Assembly: GCA_025363755.1 (NCBI GenBank)
Contig: JANYLQ010000002.1
Location: 1 to 64,000, forward strand
Direction: 5' to 3'
Length of the DNA: 64,000 nucleotides
Origin: Hyphomicrobiales bacterium
Lineage (GTDB): Bacteria; Pseudomonadota; Alphaproteobacteria; Rhizobiales; Aestuariivirgaceae
The position numbers and the translations under genes are program-made. The notes beneath the pieces are model-generated. The model searched no databases, had not been told where the DNA came from, and saw nothing but the letters and a program-made list of their open reading frames with translations. Below, in pieces: positions 62,128 through 64,000 of the stretch (positions within the stretch are counted from its first letter, which is position 1; every line of letters starts with the position of its first letter).

Positions 62128-63912
62128 TTAATGCTTGGCGTGATGTGAAATTACATCCATCTCACCGGATAGATAATTTTTCCGTGCTTGTGATCGCGAA
62201 AGTTTTCCCGAAGAAGTAAAAGGCAAACTTTTGGGCGCCACCAGTACAATCGAACAATCAACACCCGCACTTTGATGCACAATCTTACCAACATCGCGTT
62301 TCAAAGCTTCTTGGTCATGCGCGTCGCTCAAGCGGCATTCAACAAGTACTACAACCTCATCATCACCGTCAGCACCTTCGATTGCGAACGCCGCAACATC
62401 ACCTGAACGAAGAACTGGCATCTGCTCAGCCGCCCACTCAATATCTTGCGGCCAAATATTGCGACCATTATGCAAAATCAGATCCTTGGCGCGGCCAGTT
62501 ATAACAATCTCACCGTCTAGCAAGTAGCCCATGTCACCAGTATCAAGGAACCCATCCACACCAATCGTGTCAGCAGTGGCTGATGGATTTTCATAATAGC
62601 CTGTCATTAAACTTGGGCCAGAAACAAAAATCTTGCCAATTTCACGCTCGCCCAAAAGCGCACCATTTTCACCACGCACTTCCAACTCATGGCCCGAAAC
62701 AATCTTACCACATACGACAAAATCGCGTGCAACATCATCGGAGGGATCACTCGAAGGTACAGCTTTGTTCAAGCTGCGCAGCGCAATGCGATCAACCCGG
62801 TCAACGCGCACTGAACCTTTTGTGTTGGCAAAGCTAATCGCCAAAGTAGACTCGGCCATGCCATAGCTCGGCATGAAGGCATCTGCGTTAAACCCTGTGG
62901 CTGCAACACTTTTCGCAAACTGCGCCAACACATCAGGTCTAACCATGTCTCCACCAATACCTGCAGCGCGCCAAGCTGAAAGATCAAAAGATGCCGCTTC
63001 ACCATTCATGCGTTTTGCAACAAGATCATAACCAAAAGTCGGTGAGAAAGAAACAGTGGTACGATTTTCCGACATCAACTTGAGCCATAATGTAGGTCGG
63101 CGTGCAAAAGCTGTGGTCGCCAAATAATCCATGCTGGATTGCCCCATCATGGTCGAAAGACAGAACCCTACGAGACCCATATCATGATAAAGCGGTAGCC
63201 ACGAAAACCCGCGATCTGTTGGCTTAACATTAATACCATCACGCAAGATACTTACAGCATTGGTATTAATGGCGCGCTGCGAAATCAAAACACCTTTCGG
63301 TGCAGAAGTTGAGCCGGAGGAATACTGAATGTAGGCTACATCATCAACGTCAAAGCTTTGAAGCTTAGTCATCGATTCAGGTAAATTCTTCACATCTTCA
63401 TGACTGAGAACAATTTTGACATCGGCAGCAACAGCAGCTTCACGCAATGTTTCAATCTGCGCCGCCGTGCTGATCACAGCATTTGCATGTGCCGCCTTGA
63501 GCATGCCCGTAATGCGCGACACATAAGCTTCACGCCCACCTATGTACATGCTGTAAGGAATGGGGCACGGAACAAGCCCCGCATATTGGCAAGCAAAAAA
63601 AGCGACCATAAAGTCCGGGCCAGTTTCAGCGACAATTGCGATGCGGTCCATCCGGTGTAAACCAAGCGACAATAATTTACGGGCGGTAATGAGGGCACGT
63701 GTTCGAAGTTCCGAATACGGCAAAACATGCTCAAGCGCGCCGCGACCTGAATAAAAATTAAAACCAGTAAGGCCGCGCGCAGCATAATCCAAGGCCTCAG
63801 TCAGCGTGCCAAAACCACCCACTTTTTGAGGTAAGTCGCGATTGGACGTAGGTGTGCGAACCAAAGCCACACTTCCCACATTAGTTTCCGCCACTGCCAA
63901 AGATCCCGTCAT
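62128..63912 (-). CDS. Fatty acyl-AMP ligase
   Basis: 594 aa ANL-superfamily enzyme of the FAAL type. The P-loop-like motif YIQYSSGSTSAPKG is at residues 194-207. The middle motif is MPSYGMAESTLAISFA, then FLDTGDMGYLLDGEIVITGRAKDLI, and a C-terminal lysine-containing SSGKLSRSQARK. It activates a fatty acid as acyl-AMP and should load the dedicated acyl carrier protein. First gene of the leftward four-gene ceramide operon; AAGGGA precedes the ATG. Confidence 0.9.
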   Translation of the reverse strand: MTGSLAVAETNVGSVALVRTPTSNRDLPQKVGGFGTLTEALDYAARGLTGFNFYSGRGALEHVLPYSELRTRALITARKLLSLGLHRMDRIAIVAETGPDFMVAFFACQYAGLVPCPIPYSMYIGGREAYVSRITGMLKAAHANAVISTAAQIETLREAAVAADVKIVLSHEDVKNLPESMTKLQSFDVDDVAYIQYSSGSTSAPKGVLISQRAINTNAVSILRDGINVKPTDRGFSWLPLYHDMGLVGFCLSTMMGQSSMDYLATTAFARRPTLWLKLMSENRTTVSFSPTFGYDLVAKRMNGEAASFDLSAWRAAGIGGDMVRPDVLAQFAKSVAATGFNADAFMPSYGMAESTLAISFANTKGSVRVDRVDRIALRSLNKAVPSSDPSDDVARDFVVCGKIVSGHELEVRGENGALLGEREIGKIFVSGPSLMTGYYENPSATADTIGVDGFLDTGDMGYLLDGEIVITGRAKDLILHNGRNIWPQDIEWAAEQMPVLRSGDVAAFAIEGADGDDEVVVLVECRLSDAHDQEALKRDVGKIVHQSAGVDCSIVLVAPKSLPFTSSGKLSRSQARKNYLSGEMDVISHHAKH

Positions 63913-64000
63913 CCGAAAAACAATCCCTTACCAAACAACTATCTCAAAGCAAATCATAGCTTTGCTGCATGTGCGAAGCTACCAAGCGGGCAACAGTGAG
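63913..64000. other. Upstream region of the ceramide operon
   Basis: 88 bases to the window edge. It should contain the promoter of the leftward ligase-reductase-ACP-spt operon, but no convincing -35/-10 pair or dyad is visible. Confidence 0.4.

Noticed and set aside
1-64000. tRNA, rRNA, CRISPR arrays, insertion sequences, prophage or integrase genes.
   Set aside because: None seen; the repeats in the gaps are single hairpins or pairs without spacer-repeat periodicity or transposase genes.

Overview
The window looks like chromosomal DNA of an alphaproteobacterium, most likely Hyphomicrobiales (Rhizobiales) or a close relative. The evidence is gene order: trmL / petABC / mtnP; ychF-pth-rplY; a PetR/PetP-like regulator set next to ilvE; uvrC-pgsA-moaD; MoxR-DUF58-DUF4159; and a Caulobacter-type ceramide gene set. 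Base composition is moderate. I saw no rRNA, tRNA, CRISPR array, insertion sequence or prophage, and species cannot be named from sequence alone.

Layout. 0-11 kb is housekeeping: methylthioadenosine salvage (cut by the left edge), the cytochrome bc1 complex, a tRNA methyltransferase, a lone TadG-like pilus protein, aerobic heme synthesis (hemF), apt, ychF, an anhydro-MurNAc kinase, pth and ribosomal protein L25. 11-19.3 kb looks accessory: DUF1127, an HxlR regulator divergent from a DUF4242 gene and an exported protein, a histidine-ammonia-lyase homologue without the MIO-forming serine, a small exported protein, two LysR regulators and a very cysteine-rich secreted repeat protein. 19.3-22 kb is a compact flavin electron-transfer operon (FMN-binding protein, ApbE flavin transferase, NqrB/RnfD-like membrane domain fused to a ferredoxin-reductase domain). 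An ABC exporter pair and a blue copper protein follow.

24.5-35 kb: prs, a lipoprotein-pgeF-midA-lgt operon, ubiK, and a tightly overlapping ybjN-like/proC/csaA chain with a PPOX flavoprotein. Then come a MarR regulator with a response regulator and sensor kinase, divergent from ilvE. 35-41 kb: an L,D-transpeptidase, small lipoproteins, a DUF2975 + XRE + DUF2161 operon next to a 27-bp palindrome, and an unassigned aldolase-like/PfkB-kinase pair. 41-48.6 kb is a long leftward run (pseudouridine synthase, moaD, pgsA, uvrC, folB, SDR, cupin, CCA-adding enzyme, Nudix, DUF1285). 48.7-55.3 kb is the rightward MoxR-DUF58-DUF4159-GATase-like membrane operon.

55.3-64 kb is the most coherent special system. 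All five genes known to be needed for bacterial ceramide synthesis sit together: serine palmitoyltransferase, dedicated acyl carrier protein, acyl-AMP ligase, oxidised-ceramide reductase and a GNAT-type ceramide synthase. They share the locus with a calcineurin-like phosphoesterase and an LptF/LptG-family permease that could act in later processing or export of the sphingolipid.

A dispersed palindromic repeat occurs three times, each time between two convergent genes, and probably acts as a bidirectional terminator. Other palindromic repeats lie at about 6.4, 7.0, 13.3, 41.0 and 44.7 kb.
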